The notes: generated by a model not told the origin, from the letters alone. 47,773 nucleotides of DNA from Myxosarcina sp. GI1 (GCF_000756305.1 NZ_JRFE01000017.1:245434-293206), one strand, 5' to 3'. Positions 24,839 through 34,294 are shown, counted from the stretch's first letter. Made by a program: numbers and translations.

Positions 24839-26986
24839 TTACACGTACGGATAAGGCACTGCCTTATCCCTTCCTGCTTCTTCGGCAAACGGCTTGGCTG
24901 AATGCACCAACGGCAATAACGCGCCCATTTGCTCCGTACCGTTGACACCGAGATCGCTGTGACACAAGAAAACTTTCTCTTGAGCGCGTCCTAAAACATC
25001 CCTAATAATACGCTGCAAACGCTGCTTGTCTAGTTCGTAATCATCTTCGGGCATCCAGGTACGTCCCGACCAGTTTTTGAGAAATAAAGGTGCGCCAAAT
25101 AGGGTTGCTGCCCCTCCCTGCTGCCATAAAGGCGAACCTGTATCCAGCCAGAATTGCCAGCGATGGATGGTACGCAAAGAACGATATTGAAAGACTGTAG
25201 CTAGAGTAACTGCGCCTGTTTGGGTTTGAAATTGCCCTACTGGACGGGGGTTGGCGGTAATCGTACCCCGTCGCAGTAGCTGAATAAATTGAGCGACGGT
25301 AGCGGTTTGAGTTTGAAAACTCGGTTCGTTTTGGCGCAGTCTGCGGTCTACTTCCCAAAAATGTTGGGCGGTTTCAATGAGTTCCCGCAAAACTGCCAGG
25401 CGATCGCGCTGAAAATAACTGCCACCATCAAAGAAAGTTGCGATCGCGCGATCTAACAACACGGTGGGTACGATAAATGTTTGTCCTAACTGAATTTTTG
25501 TCCCTTCGATCCATTCGACAATTTTTTTATAAGCAGTAGTGGCTTGATGTCCCAAGCGATCCCAACGGGGGAAAGATTCGACGGTAGATAAATAAGGCTG
25601 TTGGAGATCGGCATGATAGCAATAGTCGGCAATTAGTCCCCCTCTTACGGGATCGATATCGGGAATTAGCAGTTCTCCTTGAGGTTTCTGGCTGAGAACC
25701 GTTAGCATTTCAGCGATCGCGTTACGGTCGATGGTACGTCCTAAATCTGGATAAATTAACGCTAATAAAGTTAGCAAGGCTCTTACTACGGGGGAACTAA
25801 TCAACGGACGCTGTTCGTTTAGTGGCGCGACGGCAATTTTTTGAGCTTCTAAAGTTTGAATCAGCGTGTAGCGAGCAATTTCGTCTAAACCAGGGGCAAT
25901 GATGGCAATTTCTTCGGATTTGACTAAATTTTGTTTGACGACGCGAATAATTATCTCTGCGGTTTGGTTGAGTAATTCTGCGCGAGAAATAGTTTCTAAC
26001 GATTGAATTTTGTCTGGTAAATCAACCAGGTATGCTTCTTCGCTAACTAGTTCGACTGCAGTGGTAGCAAATTCTGTTGCCAGACTATTATTTAGTGGTG
26101 GTAGAGTTTCTATCTGGCAGCGAACGGCTAAACCTTTTAAGTAATCTGGATCGGCGTTTAGACCCAGGCGAATTTTACCATCGGGGTTGTAGGTAAATGT
26201 ACCTTTAGCTCCTCGATCTAAGAGAAATTCAAACAAATCGCGGGCGATCGCGGGATAATCATCGGTATCGTCAGCAAAAATCGTTTGATAGCGTCGAGTC
26301 AAATGATATTGATATTGAGGATCGGGTAGTAAATAACGCCAATAAAGCTCGTAAATTAAACCATAGCTTAACAAACCACGCTCCAAACACCATGTACGCC
26401 AAATTTGAAGCAATTCACCCATCCGTTGCCATAAATGCGATTGTGCTTCTATGCTGGTTTCTCGCCCGAGATATCCTTCCTGTAAAATCAAGCTAATATC
26501 TTCGGCAGGTATGCCACTAGCCCCGGCTAACTGCAATAAATCCAAAGTTTGACGTACCAGGCGATATTCGCTGTCAAATTCGCACAAGGTTTCCCAATCT
26601 GGCTGTTCTCGCCACAGCTTAGTTGCCAGTTCCTGTTCGGTTTCGGGACGCAATCTTAGAGGAAATTGAGCTTTAAGCTGCAACCGCTCGAATAATAGCG
26701 GAAAAAACAGCATTACTTCGTCAGTGATAAAACCCAGGGGAGTTTTGCATAATACGGGATATGTACCTTCAACAGCAACAGACAGGCGGTCGTTTAACTC
26801 GCGGCGATTTTGATTGTTGGCGGCAAAAACTAACACCGTTGCAGACAAGTCATTAAGAGATGGGCGTTTCGCTTTACTGTGGCGAACGAGGGACTGTTTT
26901 CTGACCCAGTCGCGAAACTCAGCCACCAAACGTGAAGTCTTTCCCGTGCGCGTCGTTCCTGTAAACCAAAGAGATAAGCTCGACAC
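24839..26986 (-). CDS. helicase-like recombination protein (UvrD/AddB-related, cyanobacterial)
   Basis: The 715-aa protein starts with a P-loop in LWFTGTTRTGKTSRLV (GTTRTGKT, residues 10-17) and has a Walker B-like RRYQTIFADDTDDYPAIA around residue 230, as in superfamily I helicases, then EEIAIIAPGLDEIARYTLI. A long C-terminal half lacks motifs I can name. Similar cyanobacterial proteins are usually labelled recombinase family; the helicase/nuclease-subunit relation is inference. The last ten codons are written by a palindromic repeat (24849-24869), so the natural C-terminus has probably been replaced or extended. Confidence 0.7.
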   Translation of the reverse strand: MSSLSLWFTGTTRTGKTSRLVAEFRDWVRKQSLVRHSKAKRPSLNDLSATVLVFAANNQNRRELNDRLSVAVEGTYPVLCKTPLGFITDEVMLFFPLLFERLQLKAQFPLRLRPETEQELATKLWREQPDWETLCEFDSEYRLVRQTLDLLQLAGASGIPAEDISLILQEGYLGRETSIEAQSHLWQRMGELLQIWRTWCLERGLLSYGLIYELYWRYLLPDPQYQYHLTRRYQTIFADDTDDYPAIARDLFEFLLDRGAKGTFTYNPDGKIRLGLNADPDYLKGLAVRCQIETLPPLNNSLATEFATTAVELVSEEAYLVDLPDKIQSLETISRAELLNQTAEIIIRVVKQNLVKSEEIAIIAPGLDEIARYTLIQTLEAQKIAVAPLNEQRPLISSPVVRALLTLLALIYPDLGRTIDRNAIAEMLTVLSQKPQGELLIPDIDPVRGGLIADYCYHADLQQPYLSTVESFPRWDRLGHQATTAYKKIVEWIEGTKIQLGQTFIVPTVLLDRAIATFFDGGSYFQRDRLAVLRELIETAQHFWEVDRRLRQNEPSFQTQTATVAQFIQLLRRGTITANPRPVGQFQTQTGAVTLATVFQYRSLRTIHRWQFWLDTGSPLWQQGGAATLFGAPLFLKNWSGRTWMPEDDYELDKQRLQRIIRDVLGRAQEKVFLCHSDLGVNGTEQMGALLPLVHSAKPFAEEAGRDKAVPYPYV
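24849..24869. repeat. palindrome overlapping the 3' end of the helicase-like gene
   Basis: GGATAAGGC (24849-24857) and GCCTTATCC (24861-24869) flank a 3-nt loop. On the minus strand it encodes DKAVPYP just before the stop codon. Confidence 0.8.
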
Positions 26987-27108
26987 AATTTAAGTTTTTG
27001 GTAATTTGTTACTATTCTTCCTTCTCTCTTAGTATCATAAAAGTTATTCTAAAGTTGGCTGTGTCCGAACGAGATCCAAAATTTATAATCGATCGTTCTT
27101 TATAGAAG

Positions 27109-28488
27109 ATGAAATTTAACGATATTGTCAATTTAGGCAGAAACTGGCTATCTGCTACACCAGAAAGATCTCTCGATGCAGCCTATCGTGCCGCGATCAA
27201 AATTAAGGCAATTGAAGACGAGCATTTTAACGGTAGAGTTGTGTCGGCAGAGTCTGCTGATTATTCTGAAAGCGTGGTTAAGGTTTTTCAGGCTGATGTC
27301 AAAAACTATCTCAACACGATTAAAATGAGATTGGCGGAGTTTAGAAGCAGTCGTTCCTTAAGAATTTTTGCTGATAATCGACCTGAAAACTCTACTCAGA
27401 TAGTTAGAGGTAGAGGTATTGTTGGCGATCGCGAAGCAACGGTTATTAATAAACTAAACTTTATCGATTCAGTCGTTTCTAGATATAATAAGCAAACTTC
27501 ACCTACAACCAAAACGACTGCAAAAGCTCGGCGTTTGAGCGGTACTGCCAGAAACGGACGGTTTGCTGCTGAAGACGATTGGCAAAGCCAGCGCGCGAAG
27601 CGCGATCGCAAATTAATAATTGATGACGACAGCTTTGAAAGCAAGCGTTCCAATAAAGATACCAACATCGAAACTATTACCGACAAAACCAGCGTGCTGC
27701 CACGCTCTTTTATGCGAACTCTAAATCGCATCGGTAGAGAAATCGATCCTAAAGCAGATGATACAGAAGAAGAGGTAATTAAAAGATTTCGTCAGAGTCG
27801 CAATAAAACAGCAATTTCAATTAGATTTTTGCTGCTTTTGATTATTGTACCTTTAATGACTCATCAAATAACTAAAACTTTTATAATTACGCCAATTGTA
27901 AAAAACTACTTTGCCAGTCATCAAGAACAAACTTTATTTATCAACACCGATCTTGAAGAAGAAGCTTTTGTAGAATTACAGCGTTATCAAGAAAAGCTGG
28001 ATTTTGAAAGTTTGATCGGCATAATTCCTCCTTTGTCGGACTCAGAAAAAGTTGAAAGAATTCATGTAAAAGCAGAAGAAATAGCTGCTGACTATCGCAA
28101 TTCAGGCATTAACGCGATCGGTAATATTTTTGCAGATTTTTGTTCTTTACTAGCTTTTGGCGCAATTATTTATTTTTGTCAGCGAGAAATATTAGTTATT
28201 AAGTCTTTTATCGATGAAATTGCTTATGGTTTGAGTGATAGTGCTAAAGCTTTTTTAATAATTCTTTTGACAGATATGTTTGTGGGCTATCACTCTCCTC
28301 ACGGATGGGAAGTTATTCTCGAAGGTATTTCTCGACATTTAGGTTTGCCAGAAAACCGTGACTTTAACTTTTTATTTATTGCTACTTTTCCCGTGATTTT
28401 AGATACGGTTTTGAAATATTGGATTTTCCGCTATCTCAATCGCATTTCGCCATCTTCAGTAGCTACCTACAAAAACATGAATGAATAA
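27109..28488 (+). CDS. pcxA: proton extrusion protein PcxA (CotA/CemA family)
   Basis: The 459-aa protein begins with the soluble part typical of PcxA (NWLSATPERSLDAAYRAAIK, IKAIEDEHFNG), then a long charged linker (about 130-240), and a C-terminal membrane domain with four helices, including ISIRFLLLLIIVPLMTHQIT and ITPIVKNYF, FCSLLAFGAIIYFC and FVGYHSPHGWEVILEG. CemA/PcxA proteins support light-induced Na+-dependent proton extrusion and inorganic carbon uptake. The linker contains the hairpin CGCGC-gaa-GCGCG next to a HIP1 site at 27592-27609, coding for basic residues. Start is at an ATG 122 bp from the divergent helicase-like gene. Confidence 0.95.
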   Translation: MKFNDIVNLGRNWLSATPERSLDAAYRAAIKIKAIEDEHFNGRVVSAESADYSESVVKVFQADVKNYLNTIKMRLAEFRSSRSLRIFADNRPENSTQIVRGRGIVGDREATVINKLNFIDSVVSRYNKQTSPTTKTTAKARRLSGTARNGRFAAEDDWQSQRAKRDRKLIIDDDSFESKRSNKDTNIETITDKTSVLPRSFMRTLNRIGREIDPKADDTEEEVIKRFRQSRNKTAISIRFLLLLIIVPLMTHQITKTFIITPIVKNYFASHQEQTLFINTDLEEEAFVELQRYQEKLDFESLIGIIPPLSDSEKVERIHVKAEEIAADYRNSGINAIGNIFADFCSLLAFGAIIYFCQREILVIKSFIDEIAYGLSDSAKAFLIILLTDMFVGYHSPHGWEVILEGISRHLGLPENRDFNFLFIATFPVILDTVLKYWIFRYLNRISPSSVATYKNMNE

Positions 28489-28815
28489 TTTAAGTACTAG
28501 TCGTTAGTCACTATTCACTAGTCACTATGAAATAAAATAGAAAGTTTTTTTATCTGTTTTTATCTAATTGAAGGAAAGATGTATTCAGCAAAAACTGGCT
28601 ATAAGTACTACTATGGCAAAAAACAATTCTTTATTTAGATAGAGAAAATAGCTAAAGTAATTTGATAATATAAGCAGCAAGATATTAATATAGCTTCGCT
28701 TAAATAATTGAAGTGTAGAATTTTAGGTGAAGACAATAAAAAAACACGCATCTTACTAAAATTGAGTAAGACTATTAATCATTGACTATTATATAGCTGA
28801 AATACTTTTTTTGAA
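28489..28815. other. 327-bp intergenic region
   Basis: Apart from the heptamer repeat at its left end (28499-28526) I see nothing definite. The rest is AT-rich, presumably the leader of the DUF3611 gene. Confidence 0.5.
28499..28526. repeat. heptanucleotide tandem repeat
   Basis: Four adjacent 7-mers read AGTCGTT, AGTCACT, ATTCACT, AGTCACT, 8 bp after the pcxA stop. It belongs to the same class as the array at 582-612 but with a different unit. Confidence 0.7.
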
Positions 28816-29385
28816 ATGCAAGATAATTTAAGATCTAGAACTTCAGTACCGAGTAAACAAGAATTTGCCAATCGCTTTCGTCTGTTGGCAAGAATCAGCT
28901 ACTGGATACATCTATTTCTGGGTGCTGTATCGGGCATTATTTTACTATTGACAATTTTTAGCCGTAGTTTCAGCGAAACTAATAGTGCCGTTATTGGTTT
29001 GAGTTTATTTTTCTCCTTGTGCTCGATTGTTTGCGTGGGATTTAGAGTATATTGGGCATTACGCTATTCTCGTTTAGCCAAACGCTTGCAAAATCCTAAT
29101 CCTAGCCTGCACCCCAAACGACAAGAGATAGTAAGAGTATTGCGTATAGGTCTGATAGTAAGCTTAGCAGGACTGTTATTGGCGTTTTTGGCTTCAGAAA
29201 TCAGTACCGTTGCTACACTGGCTAAAGCAGTTGCCAAACCCCAATCAGTGGCTGTCTACGAACGGGAAAAAGTTGTCAGAACTCTAGATTTGCTATTGAT
29301 TTTTGCTAATGTCAATATTTTGGGAGCGCATTTTTTCGGTAGCGTTAGCTCTTTTGTGATGTTTGACTGGATAACTAAAGAATAG
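28816..29385 (+). CDS. DUF3611 membrane protein
   Basis: The 189-aa protein has four predicted membrane helices (YWIHLFLGAVSGIILLLTIF; VIGLSLFFSLCSIVCVGF; IGLIVSLAGLLLAFLAS; a C-terminal helix in LLIFANVNILGAHFFGSV). RFRLLARISYWIHLFLG and ANVNILGAHFFG are characteristic of the DUF3611 family of cyanobacteria and plastids. Function is unknown. A terminator follows 24 bp after the stop, so it is probably transcribed alone. Confidence 0.87.
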   Translation: MQDNLRSRTSVPSKQEFANRFRLLARISYWIHLFLGAVSGIILLLTIFSRSFSETNSAVIGLSLFFSLCSIVCVGFRVYWALRYSRLAKRLQNPNPSLHPKRQEIVRVLRIGLIVSLAGLLLAFLASEISTVATLAKAVAKPQSVAVYEREKVVRTLDLLLIFANVNILGAHFFGSVSSFVMFDWITKE

Positions 29386-29409
29386 CGATCGCGCTATTAA
29401 AATTTTACT

Positions 29410-29440
29410 ACCTCCGTAAGATGAATCGGGGGTTATTTTT
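29410..29440 (+). terminator. terminator of the DUF3611 gene
   Basis: ACCTCCG (29410-29416) pairs with CGGGGGT (29427-29433), with one G-U pair and a 10-nt loop, followed by TATTTTT. Confidence 0.65.
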
Positions 29441-29505
29441 GTGTCAATTTAGCTAGGCAGACTTACCAATCACAGACATTGCGATCGCTCAAACTAACTA
29501 TTTTG

Positions 29506-30684
29506 ATGATGAAACTCGATTTTAAAAACCTAACTGTCAGACTAAAAAAATTAATAAAACAAGCGATTCTTTACTCGATCGCGTTCACATTCGCAGTTGG
29601 GTTGCTGGTTATCGAGCCATCGACAGTTGCGGCGGAAGTTATAGGTGATAGTAGTACGATTCCTACCCCCGTCGAACTGAATAATTTTGTTACTTCAGTG
29701 GTTAAAAATGTCGAACCTGCGGTAGTGCAGATTAACGTTTCCCGTAGCTTGGACGGCGTATTTTTACCATTTTTTGGCAGATCTCCTGGTAACAGAACCG
29801 CACCAACTTTACAAGGTGTAGGTTCTGGCTTTGTCATCGATACTGACGGTTTGATTGTAACTAACGCTCATGTAGTCGATCGCGCCGACAAAGTAACAGT
29901 TTCTTTTCAAGATGGACTTCTTCTCGACGGTAGGGTATTGGGCAAAGACCCCATTACTGACATTGCTGTAATTCAGGTAGAGTCGCCAGAATTCTTACCT
30001 GCTGTAACCATTGGCGACTCAGATTTGGTGCAGCAGGGAGAATGGGCGATCGCTATTGGCAATCCTTTAGGTTTACAAGAAACCGTAACGGTAGGGGTAA
30101 TCAGCGCGACCAATCGTTTTAGTCGCGATATTGGCATTCCCGATAAAAGAATTGGTTTTTTACAAACCGATGCGGCGATCAATCCTGGTAATTCTGGAGG
30201 ACCATTATTAAATGCCAACGGAGAAGTTATTGCCGTCAACAGTGCCATTATTGGTGGCGCACAAGGGTTGGGTTTTGCTATTCCTATCAACACCGCTCGT
30301 AGAATAGCCAGACAGATAATTGACTACGGCAAGGTCGAACATCCATACATCGGCATTGAAATGGTTTCTCTGACACCCGAAATTAAGCAGAGATTTAACC
30401 AGTCTTTTAATCGTCAGTTAGATATTACCAGCGATCGCGGTATTTTAATTATGACTGTTTCTGGGAATTCTCCAGCTTCTAAAGCAGGACTACAGGTAGG
30501 AGATATTATTAAAGCCGTAAACCAGCAAACGGTAACTAAAGCCGAGACTTTGCAAAGATTGTTGGATGAAAATGGCATCGATCGCAATTTACAGCTAGAA
30601 ATTGAGCGGCAAAATGAAAGTATTGATATAACCGTCAAACCCGAACCTTTACCCGAAGCTCAAGGGCGATCGATGGCAGGATAG
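29506..30684 (+). CDS. Deg/HtrA-family serine protease
   Basis: From the ATG at 29506 the protein is 392 aa. An N-terminal hydrophobic segment (ILYSIAFTFAVGLLVIEPS) followed by VAAEV suggests export to the periplasm or lumen. The trypsin-like domain has an intact triad: VTNAHVVD (His122), DPITDIAVIQ (Asp152) and NPGNSGGPLLN (Ser230). One PDZ domain follows (about 300-390; PASKAGLQVGDIIKAVNQQT). This is the layout of cyanobacterial HhoA/HhoB/HtrA, which degrade damaged envelope and photosystem proteins; which paralogue cannot be decided. An in-frame TTG at 29479 is a weaker start. Confidence 0.93.
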   Translation: MMKLDFKNLTVRLKKLIKQAILYSIAFTFAVGLLVIEPSTVAAEVIGDSSTIPTPVELNNFVTSVVKNVEPAVVQINVSRSLDGVFLPFFGRSPGNRTAPTLQGVGSGFVIDTDGLIVTNAHVVDRADKVTVSFQDGLLLDGRVLGKDPITDIAVIQVESPEFLPAVTIGDSDLVQQGEWAIAIGNPLGLQETVTVGVISATNRFSRDIGIPDKRIGFLQTDAAINPGNSGGPLLNANGEVIAVNSAIIGGAQGLGFAIPINTARRIARQIIDYGKVEHPYIGIEMVSLTPEIKQRFNQSFNRQLDITSDRGILIMTVSGNSPASKAGLQVGDIIKAVNQQTVTKAETLQRLLDENGIDRNLQLEIERQNESIDITVKPEPLPEAQGRSMAG

Positions 30685-31063
30685 ACCGTATCTAAATATC
30701 GTTAACTTTCACTAATTGACAGTAAGTTTAAGTAAATACTTAATTTTTGCTTAACTTCAATTAATAATTCTGGTTCTAAATTGCCCAAATATTTTTTCAG
30801 CCTTTCTTTATCAAATATTGCGGGTTCGATAGCTATAATTATGCTGTCTCTATCCAATCCATTTTGCTCGGTTGCAGTAACTTAAATTCTAGCACCTCCT
30901 TTTTTGGGTTGGTGCTAGAAGGAATAACAGTTACTTTACTCCGCTTGCTATCAAACTCAGAGTCGCTAATTATTAATCCCGATCTAGTTTTGCCTATCTC
31001 TATGAGTTGATTAACAGTTAAAAATCTTATCGAGCAAACGAATAAGAAAACTTCAATAAGATA
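30685..31063. other. 379-bp gap holding only a decayed toxin gene
   Basis: No intact gene. Nearly the whole stretch is accounted for by the minus-strand remnant described separately. It also contains an inverted repeat, CTAGCACC (30889-30896) with GGTGCTAG (30911-30918), inside that remnant. Confidence 0.6.
30702..31044 (-). pseudogene. MazF/PemK-like toxin remnant
   Basis: On the minus strand one frame reads FLTVNQLIEIGKTRSGLIIS, then DSEFDSKRSKVTVIPSSTNP, and ends at a stop. A second frame takes over near position 30870 with NGLDRDSIIIAIEPAIFDKE and RLKKYLGNLEPELLIEVKQK, ending at TAA (30704-30702). The pattern, a GLxxDS strand and then a LGxLxPELxxEVxxKL helix, is the C-terminal half of MazF/PemK endoribonuclease toxins. 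The two parts are in different frames and the N-terminal catalytic start is lacking, so the gene is dead. No antitoxin was recognised beside it. Confidence 0.5.
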
Positions 31064-32164
31064 TCAGTCAATATACGTTTCTAATAACTCAATTACTCCA
31101 GCAATTGAAGAGAGGGAAGCAGTTTCATTGGGAGTGTGATAACCAGTAGTAGGGATTTGTAAGGTAGTCCCGTTAATCTGTCCTTCGGACGCGCTTACCA
31201 GTCTACCTAACTCAGTACGACCGAGAGAAAGGGGCTTGCTGCGTTCTTTGTTTTGAGCCTCGATATAGGCATCTTTAAAAGTATAGGTAATGCCCAAATT
31301 TTCGCACTTTTGCTGTATTTCCGATGTCAGTTCGTCCGCAAAAGCTCCATTAGCATCTTGACGACGCAGCACCACTTGCTGGATTTCTGCCGCTTCGCGA
31401 GTGGGATAGGGACTGGTATCTAGAACTAATAGACGTTGTGTGTTTAATTGCTGACGTTGAAACCAAGATAGAGCATACCGCCAGCTTTTGCCTGCTTCTT
31501 CTTGTGCTGTAAATAATGCCGTACCTGGAAAACCAGTTTTAAATAAATAAATTATTATCGCCGCACTGACTACATTGTCTAATTGAGCAGAAATACAGCC
31601 GTTTTCTATCTTCAGGCGATCGAGAAATGAGACTGGCGTACCAGGCTGCAAGAAATCCAAACCGTCTAACTCAAAAATTAAATTGTTTCTGGCAGGGCAA
31701 ATATAAGTATGTTTGATGTATCCTTGACCTAAATAGGTTCCCGTATAGGGTAGATGCGCCTGTACTGGTTGTCCTTGAAAGCGATTTTCGATGGTACGCA
31801 TCATCTGTTCGGAAACCGAGTCACCACTCAAATCGGCACGATTGCTGGCAACAAAGGCTGCATATTGAAATTCATTAGCACCCGTACACAATAAACCGTG
31901 GCGATCGATATGTGCAGAGAGAATTAAATCGTGAGGTTTGTCACCCTGAGCGACCAGAACCCCATGATAGTAACTAACATTTATGTTGAGTTCTTCTAAT
32001 TCTCGACGAAGTACCCGAAAAAAAGAGTCTTCACTACCAACAACAGATGGTTCGCGAATTAATAGTTGCAGTATATCGAGAAAATCTTGGAGTCGGCTAT
32101 AGTCTTCTAGGGCAGGTTGGTTTTGAGAACTATTTTGTTCGACGGTTAAGTTTAAAGCATTCAT
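31064..32164 (-). CDS. M42-type metallopeptidase
   Basis: The 366-aa protein (from ATG at 32164) shows the M42/M20-clan di-metal ligand series: LSAHIDRHG (His), ISAQLDNVVSAA (bridging Asp), TAQEEAG (catalytic Glu pair), LVLDTSPYP (Asp) and TTGYHTPNE (His). Such enzymes are cytosolic aminopeptidases, often self-compartmentalising. A TTG 63 bp further upstream (32227) is also in frame but unlikely. The specificity is not known. It converges with the toxin remnant and stands alone. Confidence 0.85.
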   Translation of the reverse strand: MNALNLTVEQNSSQNQPALEDYSRLQDFLDILQLLIREPSVVGSEDSFFRVLRRELEELNINVSYYHGVLVAQGDKPHDLILSAHIDRHGLLCTGANEFQYAAFVASNRADLSGDSVSEQMMRTIENRFQGQPVQAHLPYTGTYLGQGYIKHTYICPARNNLIFELDGLDFLQPGTPVSFLDRLKIENGCISAQLDNVVSAAIIIYLFKTGFPGTALFTAQEEAGKSWRYALSWFQRQQLNTQRLLVLDTSPYPTREAAEIQQVVLRRQDANGAFADELTSEIQQKCENLGITYTFKDAYIEAQNKERSKPLSLGRTELGRLVSASEGQINGTTLQIPTTGYHTPNETASLSSIAGVIELLETYID

Positions 32165-32429
32165 AAGTCCACTTAGAGCGCATCTCCAAGATTGGGTTGA
32201 AGTAATTTCGTATCGAGTTATTACCAAAGCGCGATCGCTTCTTTAGTGCCAACGCTTTGACACCAGCATGGTTATAAACGCTACTCCAAACTTATTTTGT
32301 TTGCAGTGCGGTTGGATACCAGATTGAATTTAAATTCTTAATTAACAATAAAAAAAGGGATCTTAGCTGAGTTCGGGACTACAATCGCTCTAAAATTTAG
32401 ACAGCAAGAGGAAATATAAGATTAAATTA

Positions 32430-33164
32430 ATGACTACCGCAATTTCTACTGAATCCGTCAAAATTAATAATGCAGATGTGGCTATCGATGCCTATTTAGC
32501 AAAGCCAGAAGCAGAAGGAACTTATCCTGGTATTGTGGTGATTCAAGAAATTTTTGGCGTAAACGACCATATTCGCGATATTACCGAAAGAATTGCCAAA
32601 GAAGGATATATTGCGATCGCGCCAGCAATTTATCAGCGACAAGCGCCAGGCTTTGAAACGGGTTACACTGACAAAGATATGGAAATTGGCAGAAAGTATA
32701 AAAACCAAACTAAAGCTACAGAGTTACTAAGCGATATTCAAGCCACCATAGATTATCTTTACACCTTGCCCAATATAAAATCTGGCAGAGTCGGTACGAT
32801 CGGTTTTTGCTATGGTGGTCATGTGGTTTATCTAGCCGCAACTTTACCCGATGTGAGAGTTACTGCTTCTTTTTACGGCGCACAAATCGCTACCTGGTGT
32901 CCTGGAGAAGAACAACCTACTATAAGTCGAACTAAAAATATTACAGGAACTATTTATACTTTTTTTGGCACGGAAGATCCTTTAATTCCCAACGAACAAA
33001 CCGAGCAAATCGAAGCCGAATTACAAGCCCAAAATATTGACCATAAAATATTTCGCTATAAAGGCGCAACTCACGGCTTTATGTGCGATCGCCGCGATAG
33101 TTATAATCCAGAAGCAGCAGAAGATGCTTGGGGAAAAGTGTTAGACTTATTTAGCCGAATTTAA
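32430..33164 (+). CDS. dienelactone hydrolase family protein
   Basis: The 244-aa alpha/beta hydrolase has the cysteine nucleophile elbow GTIGFCYGGHVVYLA (Cys127), the acid in FFGTEDPLIP (Asp183) and the histidine in YKGATHGFMCD (His215), plus the N-terminal block GIVVIQEIFGVNDHIRDITE. This is the dienelactone hydrolase pattern. The natural substrate in cyanobacteria is unclear; carboxymethylenebutenolidase is only the name-giving activity. The S1-protein gene follows about 55 bp later. Confidence 0.93.
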   Translation: MTTAISTESVKINNADVAIDAYLAKPEAEGTYPGIVVIQEIFGVNDHIRDITERIAKEGYIAIAPAIYQRQAPGFETGYTDKDMEIGRKYKNQTKATELLSDIQATIDYLYTLPNIKSGRVGTIGFCYGGHVVYLAATLPDVRVTASFYGAQIATWCPGEEQPTISRTKNITGTIYTFFGTEDPLIPNEQTEQIEAELQAQNIDHKIFRYKGATHGFMCDRRDSYNPEAAEDAWGKVLDLFSRI

Positions 33165-33220
33165 GAATTCTCAACTCAAAGAATTTTTGAAATAAGCCAA
33201 CATTGAATAACCTAACTAAC

Positions 33221-34129
33221 ATGAATTCCGATTCTACTTCTGCCAAATCCTCTCAATCTTTCTCTATGGAAGATTTTGCTAACGCCCTCGAACAATACGA
33301 TTATGATTTTGCTAAGGGGCAAAAAATAAGAGGAACAGTAATTCAAATCGCTCCTGAAGGTGCTTATGTAGATATTGGCGGTAAATCTCCTGCTTTTGTT
33401 CCCGCTAGAGAAGCTGCTTTAGAAACAGTAGACAATTTAGCCGAGGTTTTACCTCTCAATGAAGAACGAGAATTTGTCATCATTAGAGAACAAAACTCCG
33501 ATGGACAAGTTACTCTTTCTGTCCGTCAAATGGAGATTGACAAAGCCTGGGAGAGGGTAGCCGAAATTGCCGATAGCGGTAAATCTGCACAAATGAGGGT
33601 CACAGGAGTTAATAAAGGCGGAATTATGGGAGAAGTAGAAGGACTCAGAGGCTTTATTCCGCGATCGCACCTGCAACAACGAGATAATCTTGAATCTCTT
33701 GTAGGACAACTACTAACCGCTACTTTTTTAGAGGTCAATCCCGAACAGAGAAAGTTAGTCCTCTCACAACGAGATGCCATGCGCGCCGTGGCCATGACTA
33801 AAATTGGTGAAGGAGAATTAATAACGGGAAAAATTGTCAACATCAAACCTTATGGTGTATTTGTCGATATCGGCGGCGTAACGGGTTTGCTGCACATCCG
33901 CGAAGTAAGTAATACCCATATCGAAGCTCTAACTACCCTTTTCAAAGTCGGGCAGGAAATCAAAGTAGTCATCAAACAAATTGACGAATACAAAAATCGG
34001 ATGTCTTTTTCTACCAGGGTTCTAGAAGAGTATCCAGGAGAAATAACCGAAAAATTAGAACAGGTAATGTCAACAGCAGAAGAAAGATGGGAAAAAGCGC
34101 GGCAACAATTAGAAACAGAATCTAATTAG
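33221..34129 (+). CDS. rps1b: S1-domain RNA-binding protein, ribosomal protein S1 homologue
   Basis: From the ATG at 33221 the protein is 302 aa with three S1-like OB folds: GQKIRGTVIQIAPEGAYVDI, then AQMRVTGVNKGGIMGEVEGL, then GELITGKIVNIKPYGVFVDI with GGVTGLLHIREVS. Cyanobacteria encode two S1 homologues; the three-domain, ~300-residue form matches the second (Rps1b, mRNA-binding), but the copy number in this genome cannot be seen. An in-frame TTG at 33203 is less likely as start. Confidence 0.88.
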   Translation: MNSDSTSAKSSQSFSMEDFANALEQYDYDFAKGQKIRGTVIQIAPEGAYVDIGGKSPAFVPAREAALETVDNLAEVLPLNEEREFVIIREQNSDGQVTLSVRQMEIDKAWERVAEIADSGKSAQMRVTGVNKGGIMGEVEGLRGFIPRSHLQQRDNLESLVGQLLTATFLEVNPEQRKLVLSQRDAMRAVAMTKIGEGELITGKIVNIKPYGVFVDIGGVTGLLHIREVSNTHIEALTTLFKVGQEIKVVIKQIDEYKNRMSFSTRVLEEYPGEITEKLEQVMSTAEERWEKARQQLETESN

Positions 34130-34147
34130 ATCTTGTTCGTTTATATA

Positions 34148-34192
34148 GGTGGAGTTTGGGGTTGGGCAAGAGGCAAGAGTTGATTCTCCACC
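34148..34192. repeat. hairpin containing a short heptamer repeat
   Basis: GGTGGAG (34148-34154) and CTCCACC (34186-34192) form a 7-8 bp stem; its long loop holds GGCAAGA twice in tandem (34165-34178). There is no T-run, so termination of the S1 gene here is only possible. Confidence 0.5.
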
Positions 34193-34294
34193 TTAAAAAC
34201 TATCGTTATCAAAATGGATGCGGTTTAAGTTTGTGGCGATGCTGCTTTATACTTTTACACAATAGTATTTTGCGATCGCCAATTCAATAAGCTG

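Noticed and set aside
24642-24945. Two plus-strand ORFs in the repeat cluster
   Set aside because: They run through hairpin repeats and into the antisense of the helicase-like gene; their Leu/Pro/Arg-rich composition is a repeat artefact.
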